Shown here: positions 20,979-33,480 of the stretch, one piece after another
Position numbering within the stretch: the first letter of the stretch is position 1
Layout: the number at the start of each line of letters is the position of its first letter
Source of the DNA: Diabrotica undecimpunctata
Lineage: Eukaryota > Arthropoda > Insecta > Coleoptera > Chrysomelidae
DNA length: 64,000 nucleotides
Assembly (NCBI RefSeq): GCF_040954645.1
Contig: NC_092806.1
Span: forward strand, 72,294,141-72,358,140
Direction: 5' to 3'
Program-made: the position numbers and the translations under genes
Notes under the pieces: model-generated
Database searches by the model: none
Seen by the model: only the letters and a program-made list of their open reading frames with translations
Told to the model about the DNA's origin: nothing

Positions 20979-22199
20979 AAGGAAGTAAACGTTAAATATT
21001 GGGTTTGCAGCAATAAAAAATGAAACGTGTACTCTTTTAAATCTTTATTCCAAGCTTTCGGACATTGTTTATGTCCTTCATCAGGGAGCTACAAATGTGA
21101 TGAATAAATTGTTGGCGTTGGTATAATTAATTAAAAATTCACTACTTACAAACTTAATGAAGTTGTATCAACGAAGATGTATTATAATGTTGATAAAATT
21201 TATCACAGTCCCTCATCTTTTTTTAATATATAAAACCTATTTTTATGTTTAACAATTTAAAAAAATTAATGTACATCCAAAAACACTTAATTATTCTAAA
21301 TACATAAATGACATTATTCTGACAAAATTCTTTTAAATGTCAATTGATAAATTATTGTTTGTGTTATTATTGCATTTATCTAGTAGTAACAAATAGGAGA
21401 ACATTTCATTTAGATGACCAATATCCGTTCTATGATTCATTGCATTGTTATTTTGGCAAATGTAGGCTATTTCAAGAAAAAGTCTTTTGGTGATGTTACT
21501 TTCCTGTTCTACTACTTTGATGTTATTATAATCTATTTGATGCTCGTATTTTAATGTATGTTCGCCCAATGCACTTTTTTCAGGATGCAGTCTTTTATCT
21601 GACTTTTGGGATGTAATGCGGTCTTTAAGGCATCTTGATGTTTGACCATAGTATACTTGTTCACATGATCCGCACGGTATACAGTAAACAACATCCGTTA
21701 AAGACAAGAGTGCAAATTGGTCTTTAAGTTTAGAAAAAACTTTGTTAACTGTTAGTACCGTTTTATGTGGAATTTTGATATTATTAATTGATGAAAAAAT
21801 TCTACTTAGTTTCTGTCCAATGTTCTTAATGTATGAAAGAGATACATAGTATATCATTTATCCCTGTGCTTGGTAATGCTAATATTATGTCATCAACATA
21901 TTTTTTTATAAAATGTAATTTATAAGGTAGGACAAGGATGATGGTGTCAAGTATATGATTCATTACATAACAGGAAATTATTGGTGATATAGGGTTCCCC
22001 ATAGGTGTACCAAAAGTTTGTTTGTAAAATTTGTTGTTAAATGAAAAATAATTGTTTTCGAACAGAAAAGTTAACAGTTTGAAAAATGTGTCCTTATCAA
22101 TGTTACAATGTTGAGCAATAATCTCCCATTTATTACTAATGGCAAGTGTACATATATCTAGATAAACATTGCTAAATAAGGATACTACAAGTATTAATT
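20979..22199 (-). pseudogene. Penelope-like element, inverted partner copy (internally deleted)
   Basis: The minus strand carries a PLE tail, the GIY-YIG half (YVSLSYIKNIGQKLSRIFSS, VVYCIPCGSCEQVYYGQ, ending NNNLSIDI at 21333) and, upstream, part of the reverse transcriptase palm with KKYVDDIILAL. Compared with the plus-strand copy it lacks the segment equivalent to about 22690-23125, joined at GATATACT/TGTATCTC with short homology. It mirrors the plus copy from about 22355 to 23990 with few differences, so both probably arose in one event. Confidence 0.85.
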
Positions 22200-22214
22200 A
22201 TCTAGATAAACATT

Positions 22215-23642
22215 GCTAATTACTTAATAGATATTTTAACGAATGCATATAATTGTGATAATGAATACTATATTAAAGACTCATTTCAAGTTAATCAATT
22301 ATTTAATAACATACAATTGCCAGAAGGCTACGTGATTGCAAGCCTAGATGTAGTATCCTTATTTAGCAATGTTTATCTAGATATATGTACACTTGCCATT
22401 AGTAATAAATGGGAGATTATTGCTCAACATTGTAACATTGATAAGGACACATTTTTCAAACTGTTAACTTTTCTGTTCGAAAACAATTATTTTTCATTTA
22501 ACAACAAATTTTACAAACAAACTTTTGGTACACCTATGGGGAACCCTATATCACCAATAATTTCCTGTTATGTAATGGATCACATACTAGACACCATCAT
22601 CTTTGTCCTACCTTATAAATTACATTTTATAAAAAAATATGTTGATGACATAATATTAGCATTACCAAGCACAGGGATAAATGATATACTTTGGTATTTC
22701 AATAGTTACAACCCATACATTCAATTCACATTAGAATGTGAAGATACTACAGGTTCAGTACCTTTTTTAGATACCAAATTAATACTAAAAGGTACCCATT
22801 TACTAGTTGATTGGTATAGAAAACCTCTCAGTTCAGGCAGATATCTCAATTATTGGTCATACCATAAATATTCAATGAAACTTAATTTAGTTAAAGAAAT
22901 GAAAAATCGTGTCCTTAAAATCAGCGATACCGCTTTCCATACAAAAAATCTAAAAATCCTTTATAACCTATTCATTTAAAACTCATACCCAAGTATACTA
23001 CTAAAGAAAATTTTGTTTACCACTCCACAAAATTTAACTAGTCATTTAAGAAACGAAGAAAATCTGTCTGTATCACAAGATAGAATTGGACCTGTAGATC
23101 CTTTACCAAAACAAACTACAATTAGATATGTATCTCTTCCATACATTAAGGACATTGGACAGAAACTAAGTAGAATTTTTTCATTAATTAATAATATCAA
23201 AATTGCACATAAAACGGTACTAACAGTTAACAAAGTTTTTTCTAAACTTAAAGACCAATCCGCACTCTTGTCTTTAACGGATGTTGTTTACTGTATACCG
23301 TGCGGATCATGTGAACAAGTATACTATGGTCAAACATCAAGATGCCTTAAAGACCGCATTACATCCCACAAGTCAGATAATAGACTGCATCCTGAAAAAA
23401 GTGCATTGGGTGAACATACATTTAAAAATGGGCATCAAATAGATTGTAATAACATCAAAGTAGTAGAACAGGAAAGTAACATCACCAAAAGACTTTTTCT
23501 TGAAATGGCCTACATTTGCCAAAATAACAATGCAATGAATCATAGAACGGATATTGGTCATCTAAATGAAATGTTCTCCTATTTGTTACTACTAGATAAA
23601 TGCAATAATAACACAAACAATAATTTATCAATTGACATTTAA
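22215..23642 (+). pseudogene. Penelope-like reverse transcriptase with GIY-YIG endonuclease (one stop)
   Basis: One frame runs from about 22215 to 23642 with a single TAA at 22977-22979. The palm has ASLDVVSLFSNV (first Asp), TFGTPMGNPISP and KKYVDDIILAL (catalytic YVDD, 22638-22649), then VPFLDT and the typical DWYRKPLSSGRYLNY. After the stop comes the linker and VVYCIPCGSCEQVYYGQTSR, the GIY-YIG domain with its preceding CxxC, ending NNNLSIDI. About 475 codons remain of the usual 700-900; the N-terminal part is missing. The enzyme would copy its RNA at a nicked target. Apart from the one stop the sequence looks recently functional. Confidence 0.85.
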
Positions 23643-23885
23643 AAGAATTTTGTCAGAATAATGTCATTTATGTATTTAGAATAATTAAGTGTTTTTGGAT
23701 GTACAGTAATTTTTTTTTAAATTTTTAAACATAAAAATAGGTTTTGTATATTAAAAAAAGATGAGAGACTGTGAGAAATTTTATCAACATTATAATACAT
23801 CTTCGTTGATACAACCTCATTTAGTTTGTAAGTAGTGAATTTTTAATTAATTATACCAACGCCAACAATTTATTCATCACATTTG

Positions 23886-23950
23886 TAGCTCCCTGATGAA
23901 GGACATAAACAATGTCCGAAAGCTTGGAATAAAGATTTAAAAGAGTACAC
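23886..23950 (+). ncRNA. Hammerhead ribozyme-like motif in PLE tail
   Basis: CTGATGA at 23893-23899 is followed by a 6-bp stem GGACAT/ATGTCC around a small loop and then GAAA, which is the exact conserved core order. Bases upstream (GTAGCTC) and downstream (GAGTAC) can pair to give a stem I with one bulge. Stem III is weak (AGCTT against AAGAT) and the cleavage triplet is not standard. PLEs are known to encode hammerhead motifs in their repeats. The mirror copy is on the minus strand near 21100-21040. Confidence 0.55.
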
Positions 23951-23991
23951 GTTTCATTTTTTATTACTGCAAACCCAATATTTAACGTTTA

Positions 23992-25716
<1,725 letters not shown>

Positions 25717-27925
25717 AGAACATGTAACTTTACATGTACAAGATGTAAGAGTATTAAGAAAAGATACATGTGGAAGCGACCATTACTTATTATAAGCTAA
25801 GATCACATTTGGAGTAGATAAACCTAAAGAAGAAAAAGAATGAAATGAACGGGAGAAACTGATACAGAAGAGGTATAACCTAATCAGCTTAGAAAAAGAA
25901 AACGTTAGAGAATTATACAGAAATAGAATAAATCAAAAGTTGGAAAATAAACAATTTAATAATAATGAAGAACATTACACTCACATAAAAATGTGTCTTC
26001 ATGGGGTAGCAATAGAAGCCATTGGATACCAAATCCAAAATCAAAGGAAACTTCCATATTGGTTTAACGAAGAAATAGAACAAGAAATAAATAAAAAAAG
26101 AGACCAATATCAAAAATTTTAAAATTCAAAGAATATAACAGATAAAATAGTCTACAAGGAGTTTCAAGCTAAAGTACGAAAAATGATATATCGGAAGAAA
26201 AATGAAGCATGGCAACAAAAGTGTAACATGATAAATTTACATCTAGGAAGACAAAGAAGCACAGAAAGTTGAAGAGTCTTAAAATCTTTAAGACAAGATA
26301 ATAATAGAGATATAGTGTCAACAATAACAATGGATGACAGGGATCAATATTTTAAAAAACTCCTAAGGGAAGATAGACCACAATTTAAAGACAGGAATGA
26401 AACACAAAATATAAATATTTTAACTTCGCCCATACGAATAACAACGAAAGAAGTGGAAGATGTATGTAGATCTCTAAAAAATAACAAAGCATTGGATCCA
26501 GGTAACATCCCTGCAGAGTTAATTAAACACGGTACAACCAAACTACATACAAGTTTAGCCAAAGTGTTCCAAAACTGTATTAATGAAATGACAACGCCAG
26601 TGGAGTGGAAGACATCATTCATATCCACTATACACAAAGAGGCAGAAGGGATGAATGTGACAATTACAAAGGCATTGCCGTCACAAACTCGGTTAGTAAA
26701 ATATACGGAAAAGTAATTAAAAACAGAATAGAAAGCGAATATAAAGACTTAGAGGCTGAGGAACAGGCAGGATTTAGGGCAGTTAGATCTACTCTTGACC
26801 ATTTGTTTTGCATTACACAGATTATTAAAAAGAAAATAGGCGTTAATCAAGAAGTACATTTATTGTATGTAGACCTACGAAAGGCTTATGATAGCGTACC
26901 ACATTATAAATTATGGGAAGCGTTAGAGAAAACAAACATGAGCACGAATTTAATATATGCCACGAAGAAACGGTACTCTAATGCTAACTCAAAGGTTAAG
27001 GTTGGAATATGATCTGTTAAGTGGATTCCAAATAAATAAAGGACTTAAGCAGGGCTGCTGTCTCTCCCCGACATTATTTAAAATTTGTCTAGAGCTCTAA
27101 AACTGTGGAAGCGCAAATGTAGAAATATGGGAATGCTGATTAGCAACAATAACATATACACTTTGTCATTTGCAGATGACCAACTAGTGATAACACAAGA
27201 TTATGAAGATATTGAGTATATGACTCGAAAATTAATCGAGGAGTATAAAAAATGGGGACTTGAAATTAATAGCCAAAAAACCGAGTATATGTGTATCGAT
27301 GGGAAAAAACAGGACCTCGTATTGGAAGATAGAGAAGTTATTAAACATTGCAACACATATAAATATTTAGGTATGTTCATTACAAAAGAAGGCAACGTAG
27401 ACGAAACAATTAGGGAGAAAAACAACCAAGCAAGAAAAGCAATTTCACTTCTCAATAGTATCCTTTGCGATCAATCAATCTCTAATAACAACAAACATAA
27501 GATATATAATACAATCATTAAAAGTATAATTACCTACAGTAGTAAAGTATGGCAAATAACGAAAAGATACAAGAGAAAACTTGATTTCTGGAGACGTTCA
27601 GCTGGAAAATCTAGACTAGAAAGAGTAACCAACAACGGAATAAGGGAAATTATAAAATTAAAACATACAATAGTAGACTATATTGGTACCCAACAACTCA
27701 GATGGTACGGTCATGTACAGAGAATGTCTGAAGAACGTCTCACAAAACAAGTCTTTATGTGGACCCCTCACGGTAAAAAAAAAGAGGAAGACCCCGCCTT
27801 AGTTGGAGAGAATGCATCAATAGAAAAATGAAAGAGAGAGACATAGAAGAAGACTTACGGATGAATCGAGAGGAGTGGCAATTGGGTATCGGAAGACGTA
27901 GGAGAACGTTTTAAACCGATCTATA
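25717..27925 (+). pseudogene. LINE, endonuclease end to C-terminus (FADDQ type)
   Basis: The longest copy of this family here. It starts inside the APE-type endonuclease (VRVLRKDTCGSDHYLL, the SDH box), continues through a basic linker, the start of the reverse transcriptase (NNKALDPGNIPAELIKHG), NYKGIAVTNSVSKIYGK, LEAEEQAGFRAVRSTLDH, LLYVDLRKAYDSVP (first Asp), LSFADDQLVITQD (27169-27183), KYLGMFITKEG, QLRWYGHVQRMSEERL and a basic end. Frame changes near 26640 and 27010-27090 and several stops show decay. The 3' non-coding end is interrupted by the mariner-type element and seems to resume at 30097. The 5' part of the endonuclease and any ORF1 are missing. Confidence 0.85.
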
Positions 27926-28437
27926 CAGGGTGTTTCAAAAAGGTATGTCATAAATTAATTCACGCATTCCAGGGACAAAAATAAATTGATTAAATCCAAC
28001 TTACCTTAGTACAAAAGTATACACAAAAAAATTTAGAGCCCTTTGAAGTTACAAAATAAAAATTGTTTTTTGCATTATCTCCTAAACTACTTGACATTTT
28101 GTAATAAAAATGGACACGTTACTTTCTTGTTCTGAAAGCATTTTTCATACAAAAGAAACAATAAAATCTAAGCGCACAGAAAAAATTTCAGAGGGGTGTG
28201 CAGCCCTAAATCCCCCCAAACTTTTAAGTACGTTCAAATCAAATGAATTTTGTAGCATCATTAGTTTACACATTATTTTTAAAACTTTTTGCCTCCTATC
28301 ACTTTTTCGAAAAACTAGTTTTTTCCTAGTTGGCCATAAAATTACAATTAATTTCTACGGATACAATAATTACAAACAGTTCGTTAATTAACGGTTATTG
28401 CGTGAATAAGATTAATAATAAAAATTTTGATATTACA

Positions 28438-29450
28438 ATGGCCTACACATTTCAGGAAATGGCAGATATGCATTTAACTTTGGGTAAGTTGGATCAGATT
28501 AAATTATGATTTCAATAAACTATCGGGAATATCGTAGGTGAATGTTAAGGAAATAGTGCAGCAGCAAGGCGTTTCGCAATATACGATTATTTCTGACCAT
28601 TGATCGTCGTTTACGGGAAACGGGTACATTCCAACCGCAAGTTGCTGGCAATAGTGGTCGTCCAATATTGGATGCCACTGATGAAGACATTTTAGGAATC
28701 ATTGAAGAAGTCCCTGGAACAAGTACAAGGGTAATAGCTGCTCAACTAAATGTTCCTCACGTAAGGGTTTGGAGGCGTTTGAAGGATCAGCTGCTAAAAC
28801 CCTATCACTTAACAACGGTTCAAGAATTATTGGTTGAAGATTATTCTAAAAGGAATGGATTTTGCGATTGGTTGTTAATAGAAAACACTCGAAATCTTAA
28901 TTTGTTAGAAATGTTTTTTTTTCTAATAAAAAAAATACTCATCACCAAAGGACTTTCAAGGTTAATGTTTGGGCAGGAATTGTGGATAACAATCTAATAG
29001 GCCCAGTAGTTTCTCCCAACAATTTAAATGGTGATAATTATTTGCAGTTCTTGGCAAACGATTTACAAGGGTATTTGGAAGAAGTGAATATTGCAATAAA
29101 GCAAAATATGTCCTTTCTATAAGATGACGCTCCACCGAATTACAGTAATGAAGTACGGGAATACCTTTGCAGACAGTATCCTGGTCGGTGGATTGGAAGA
29201 GTCGTGACGCACCTATTTCTTGGCCACCCAGAAGTTCAGGTCTTAACACCATGACTTTTGCTTTTGGAGGTTTATGTAAGAGAAAGTGTATTCTGTAAAA
29301 ATAGAGGACGAACAACAATTGAGGGTTAGAATAATTGAAGCTGCAAATCAATTTCGTCAGAAAAATATGATTTTTCAGCGCATTCGGTTTTCCTTAGTAA
29401 AACGATACCGAATGTGTATTCGTAATATATATAAGAAAATGCGGGTAATT
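28438..29450 (+). pseudogene. Mariner-type transposase (broken)
   Basis: It starts MAYTFQEMADMHLTLG, then after frameshifts PVLDATDEDILGIIEEVPG (a helix-turn-helix region), TRVIAAQLNVPHVRVWRRLK, KPYHLTTVQELLVEDY, VNVWAGIVDNNLIGPVV, NYLQFLANDLQGYLEEVN, DDAPPNYSNEVREYLC (second catalytic Asp) and a C-terminal IEDEQQLRVRIIEAA. The segment that should hold the first Asp (F-S-DEA) is deleted near 28915-28950. The third acidic residue region near 29225-29260 is frameshifted. Related intact proteins have Asp at the third place. The copy cannot be active. Confidence 0.8.
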
Positions 29451-29708
29451 TTGAACATTTATTGTAATATCATATTTATAAAGGTTATATACATTTTTTG
29501 TACTTGTTAATTCATTTAAGCCATTTCTTTAGTTGCACGTAATTTTTTAAAGGTTAATGAAAAGGGTCGTAACTCAATAAAAACTGTTTTTTGAAAAAAG
29601 TGATACGAGGCAAAAAAATTTTACAAATAATGTGTTAAACTAATGATGCCACAAAATTCAAAACTACTCAAACGTACTCAAAAGTTTGGGAGAATTTAGG
29701 GCTGCACG

Positions 29709-29942
29709 CCCCCTTTAAAATTTTTCTGTGCGCTTAGATTTTGTTGTTTCTTTTTTATGAAAAATGCTTTCAGAAGAAAAAAGTAACGTGTCCATTTTTA
29801 TTACAATATGTCAAGTAGTTTAGGACCCCCTTTAAAATTTTTCTGTGAGCTTAGATTTTGTTGTTTCTTTTTTATGAAAAATGCTTTCAGAAGAAAAAAG
29901 TAACGTGTCCATTTTTATTACAATATGTCAAGTAGTTTAGGA
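29709..29942. repeat. 117-bp tandem duplication in right inverted repeat
   Basis: Two units, 29709-29825 and 29826-29942, are the same apart from one or two bases (GTGCGCTTAG against GTGAGCTTAG). The left inverted repeat has a single copy. Confidence 0.9.
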
Positions 29943-30096
29943 GATAATGCAAAGAACAATTTTTATTTTGTAACTTCAAAGGGCTGTAACTTTTTTTGTG
30001 TACACTTTTGTACAAAGGTAAGTTGGATTCAATCAATTTATTTTTGTCCTCGGAAAGCGTGATTTAATTTATGACATACCTTTTTGAAACACCCTG

Positions 30097-30344
30097 TATA
30101 GATCCGTATGTTCCGTCTTTAAAGTTTAAGAAGAGACTGACAAATATGTCTAGTTAAAAATGCAATGGTAAAATGGTAATTAAGTTAATATAAAAAGTGC
30201 AAGTTAATCTAATTACAAAGTTCATTAGAACACAAATCCTGGATCATCATTCTTAGGTGAATGAATAGGACAGGGCCTGCTCACATAACTCGGGTTAACT
30301 AAGCAAATGTTCCTAAAAAGAAAGTTATACCCTGCAAAATTAGA
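30097..30344 (+). other. Probable LINE 3' tail after the mariner insertion, then unassigned
   Basis: The LINE reads up to ACCGATCTA at the left edge of the mariner-type element and TAGATCCGTATGTTCC continues at the right edge, as expected if one tail was split. From about 30170 no assignment is possible. Confidence 0.4.
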
Positions 30345-31466
30345 AAATTTCAAGGAAAAAGCTCTTTTTTAAAGCAAATTACTGAGAAATCATTAAAGTA
30401 TAATAGACTCCTTATAGATAGCATTTATGTTGATAAGTTTAGATATCTTATTAATTTAAAGAAAGTACTTAACAGAGTAAGACTTAAAGATGTAATCTAT
30501 CTTCTGTATAATAGAAAAATTCCCCTAAATATTATAAAAACTATTGAAAATATCTACCAAAACAACAAAATGGAAGTCAGAATAAATGAACAACTTACAG
30601 AACCTATAGAAATAAGGAGCAAAATAAGATAGAAGAACTCATTGCTCCCTATGCTCTTCAATTTAATTATAAATGAAATCATTAAAAGCGTTAATAAAGA
30701 AAGAGGAAATAGAACGGGAAACAAGGAAGTAAAAATACTATGTAAAAATAAGTAATACGCAATATTGATAGCCCAAGATGAAGACAGTTTGCAAAAACTG
30801 GTCCAGATATTTAACGTAAGAGCAAAAAATAATTTCTTATGACAATCTTATCTCAGAAAACTAAAACAATAGTAATTAGCAAAGAATCAACAAGATGTAA
30901 AATAGAAATTGATGGTATTAGTATTGGACAAGTAATGGAAATAAATTACCTTGGAATTACGCTATCAAACTATGGAGATCTGGAAAAAGAAGTGAGGGAT
31001 CAAGTACAAAATACAAATATACTGGCAGGATGCCTTAATAACACTATATGATGAAACAGACACAGTAATACTGAGATTAAGTCAAGAATTTATAAAGCCA
31101 GAGTAAATCAATAATAATATATGCCTCCAAGAGGAACAAGATAACAAGAACCAACAGCCTCAACACAAAGGCTACTGGAACGGCAAAGATAAGAGTACTG
31201 AGAAGAATTACGGGAAATACGTTAAGGATCGAAATAGAAGTGAAGACATTAGAAGAAAATGTAACGTATAGTGGATAAACGAGAACACTAAATAGAAAAA
31301 AATGATGGAGTAACCACATGAACAGAATGGGGAAAACCAGTGTCGTCACAATAGCAAGAGCAATCAGCAATTAAACCAAAAGATGGAGTGACAACTTTCC
31401 ATAAACTTATTATTCCACCAATGAATAAGCAGAATTGCTTACAAAGAGAAAGAAGAAGAAGACTAG
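30345..31466 (+). pseudogene. LINE reverse transcriptase, (GAA)n-tailed family (second copy)
   Basis: Plus-strand pieces: DKFRYLINLKKVLNRVRLKD, LLYNRKIPLNIIKTIENIYQ, VRINEQLTEPIEIRSKIR, PMLFNLIINEIIKSVN, then a damaged catalytic region (AILIAQDEDSLQKLVQIFN), IDGISIGQVMEINYLGITLS, the C-terminal RRKCNVxWINENTK and a (GAAGAA) tail at 31449-31462. It is the same family as 14640-16038. Stops and frameshifts are frequent and the YADD box is lost. Confidence 0.7.
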
Positions 31467-31589
31467 CGATTTTAAAACCAAATTCAAAAATTATTTCATC
31501 GATTGTATTAACTATAGAATCGATTACGTTTGTTCCGCGACGCGACGTTTAGTCTACGATTGATATCTCCCCGTTCACAGAACGTCAAC

Positions 31590-31705
31590 ACCAGTGCGAA
31601 TTAAAATACAAAGTGAATTTAGTCAGACTGTAGCTGCAAGAAAAGTTAGGATAGCAATGCTGATCGCCAAAATTCGGAACGAATAGGCACCGTAAGAAGA
31701 AGACT
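31590..31705 (+). pseudogene. LINE 3'-terminal scrap
   Basis: A short frame reads RKVRIAMLIAKIRNE followed by a stop and GTAAGAAGAAGAC. This is the extreme C-terminus and tail of the LINE family seen at 10346-11050 and 19078-19545. The preceding 31467-31589 is unassigned. Confidence 0.5.
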
Positions 31706-32130
31706 TGTTGGATCAGGTAACAGCGATGGTGCTGATGATTTATTGTTGGTAGAAAATAGTGAAAGCGACTAAGAACAAAAACTGTAACAGTGGAGACAAG
31801 CTCTTGGGCAAAAAGGTTTAAAACTTAGTAGGACAAAAACAGAGTATTTGGAATGTTCATTTAAAGATGGAGTTGCTACAAATAAAATGATATATTTTAT
31901 AGATGGTAAAATGATTGTAAAAAATAATAGTTTTGAGTACTTTAAGGCAGTAGAATTAGGGTTGGATGGATGAAGTGGAAGGAAACGAGTTGTGTACTGG
32001 AGTGCGATCGAAAAATTCCTGATAAAGAGCAAATTCTTAAAAACAATGATAAGACCAGCTATGATGTACAGAACTGAATAGTGGTCAGTTAACAAGAATT
32101 TTTGCCAAAATGAGAGAAGATGGTGAGGGA
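31706..32130 (+). pseudogene. LINE reverse transcriptase fragment, RTE-like
   Basis: Plus-strand pieces DDLLLVENSESD, LGQKGLKLSRTKTEYLECSF, NNSFEYFKAVELG, WSAIEKFLIKSKFLKTMIRP and MMYRTExWSVNKN follow the order of the reverse transcriptase palm end and thumb (normally FADDIVL ... GLKISRTKTEYMEC ... AIRPAMLYGTECW). The first catalytic segment is absent, and stops interrupt the frame. Confidence 0.65.
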
Positions 32131-32194
32131 GATCTTATTATTCACTGCAAAATATGTAAAAAAAATAATGGTCCTGTTCAAAGAAGAACATCGT

Positions 32195-32300
32195 GATTTT
32201 CTAACCTGCGTGGTTGGTTTAATCAGTCTTCATCGCCACTATTTAGAGCTGCGGTGAATAAAATTATGACAGCCAATATGATAACTAACATTCGGTAATG
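32195..32300 (+). pseudogene. LINE 3'-terminal scrap
   Basis: The frame RGWFNQSSSPLFRAAVNKIM followed by TANMITNIR and a stop is the C-terminal end of the same LINE type as 19078-19545. It is joined directly to the previous RTE-like piece, so fragments have been shuffled here. Confidence 0.55.
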
Positions 32301-33480
32301 AACATGGTACGGAGGTAACAAGAAGATCAGACATCAATGCATGCAGTTAACACCGTCTGAAATTAAAATGGCAATCCCAATCCCATTATAAAAAATCTCA
32401 AACAGCATCGTTCGGGTAACCCAAACATTCGTTTTTGTGTAATCATAAATGAACTTAGTTTTTCGAGGAAGGAAGAAATTGTAAAATGTATTTTCCGGTT
32501 AATCAAAAATCATAATTACAAATATTCAATCTACTAATCTTAAAATTAAGATGAAAATTGTTGCATAAACAATCCAAGGCATTTAATATTGTAGTTTGGG
32601 TTTTACAGAAAAATAAAAAACTAGTAAAAAGAAATGGGAAACAACAAAAGAAGATAAATAAATAAAAGAAACCAAAAAAAAATACAGAAAAATTAATAAA
32701 ATACATATTAAAAATTAACACCGAAGATGAAACATTAAATAAAAAAAACTGGTCAGTTGTCTCCGCGACAGCCAAAAACTACAAAAAAAAATCTGTGATT
32801 GCAAACTTTTTTCGTTGGCTATCATTGATATTTTAATTTATCTTACCTTTATTCGGCAGCTTGGCATAAGGATATCCAGCTATATAAATTCTCCACTATA
32901 CATATTAAAAGAAAAGTTGTTAATTAAATTTTAATGTATACAAAATTTTATGCAATATGTAGTTATCTGGATACTGTTGAAAAGTTTTTAATGTTTTGAT
33001 AATTTTAAACTTAAAGTTTAGAATCAATTAGTATAAGTCTAGAGTTGAAGTCAGCTAATTTTTAGTTTATAAAACTAAACATAAAATTCACACTTATTAT
33101 TTATAATTGGATGCAATGACGGACCTTAAGGCGTTTTTACATTTAAAACTTGTTTCAGAACCAAAGTTATTAATTAAAAGTTATAAGGATCGCGACGTTC
33201 GTAGTTTTCTAAAAGTTACACGTGATGTGTTTGAGTTATTTAAAATAACTCAGACACATCAAAATATTTTTTAAATTCAAATGTTGGCATTCATACATGA
33301 ATTTAAAAAAAAAATACAATGTACCAGTACCTTTAAAACCCGAGTTAGCCATTTTTATTTTTCGATTTACTATTTAAAAAACTGAATTCATAAATTCAAA
33401 TTTTTAAAAGTCGCAATATCTACGGTTCTAATAAAAGAAAATTTATTTTTTTTTAATTTAAGGTACCTCATTGCATAGAT
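32301..33480. other. No recognised feature
   Basis: AT-rich sequence, poly-A-rich at 32580-32720. No coding pattern was recognised. The last eight bases are the left target duplication of the hAT element. Confidence 0.5.

Larger units (their letters stand above)
27926..30096 (+). mobile_element. Mariner/Tc1-superfamily element with ~400-bp inverted repeats
   Basis: The element begins CAGGGTGTTTCAAAAAGGTA at 27926 and ends with the reverse complement at 30096, flanked by TA on both sides (27924-27925 and 30097-30098). The inverted repeats are unusually long, about 410 bp on the left (to about 28335). The right one is longer because it holds a 117-bp tandem duplication (29709-29942). The transposase relic lies between them. 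It is inserted in the 3' non-coding end of a LINE. Confidence 0.85.
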
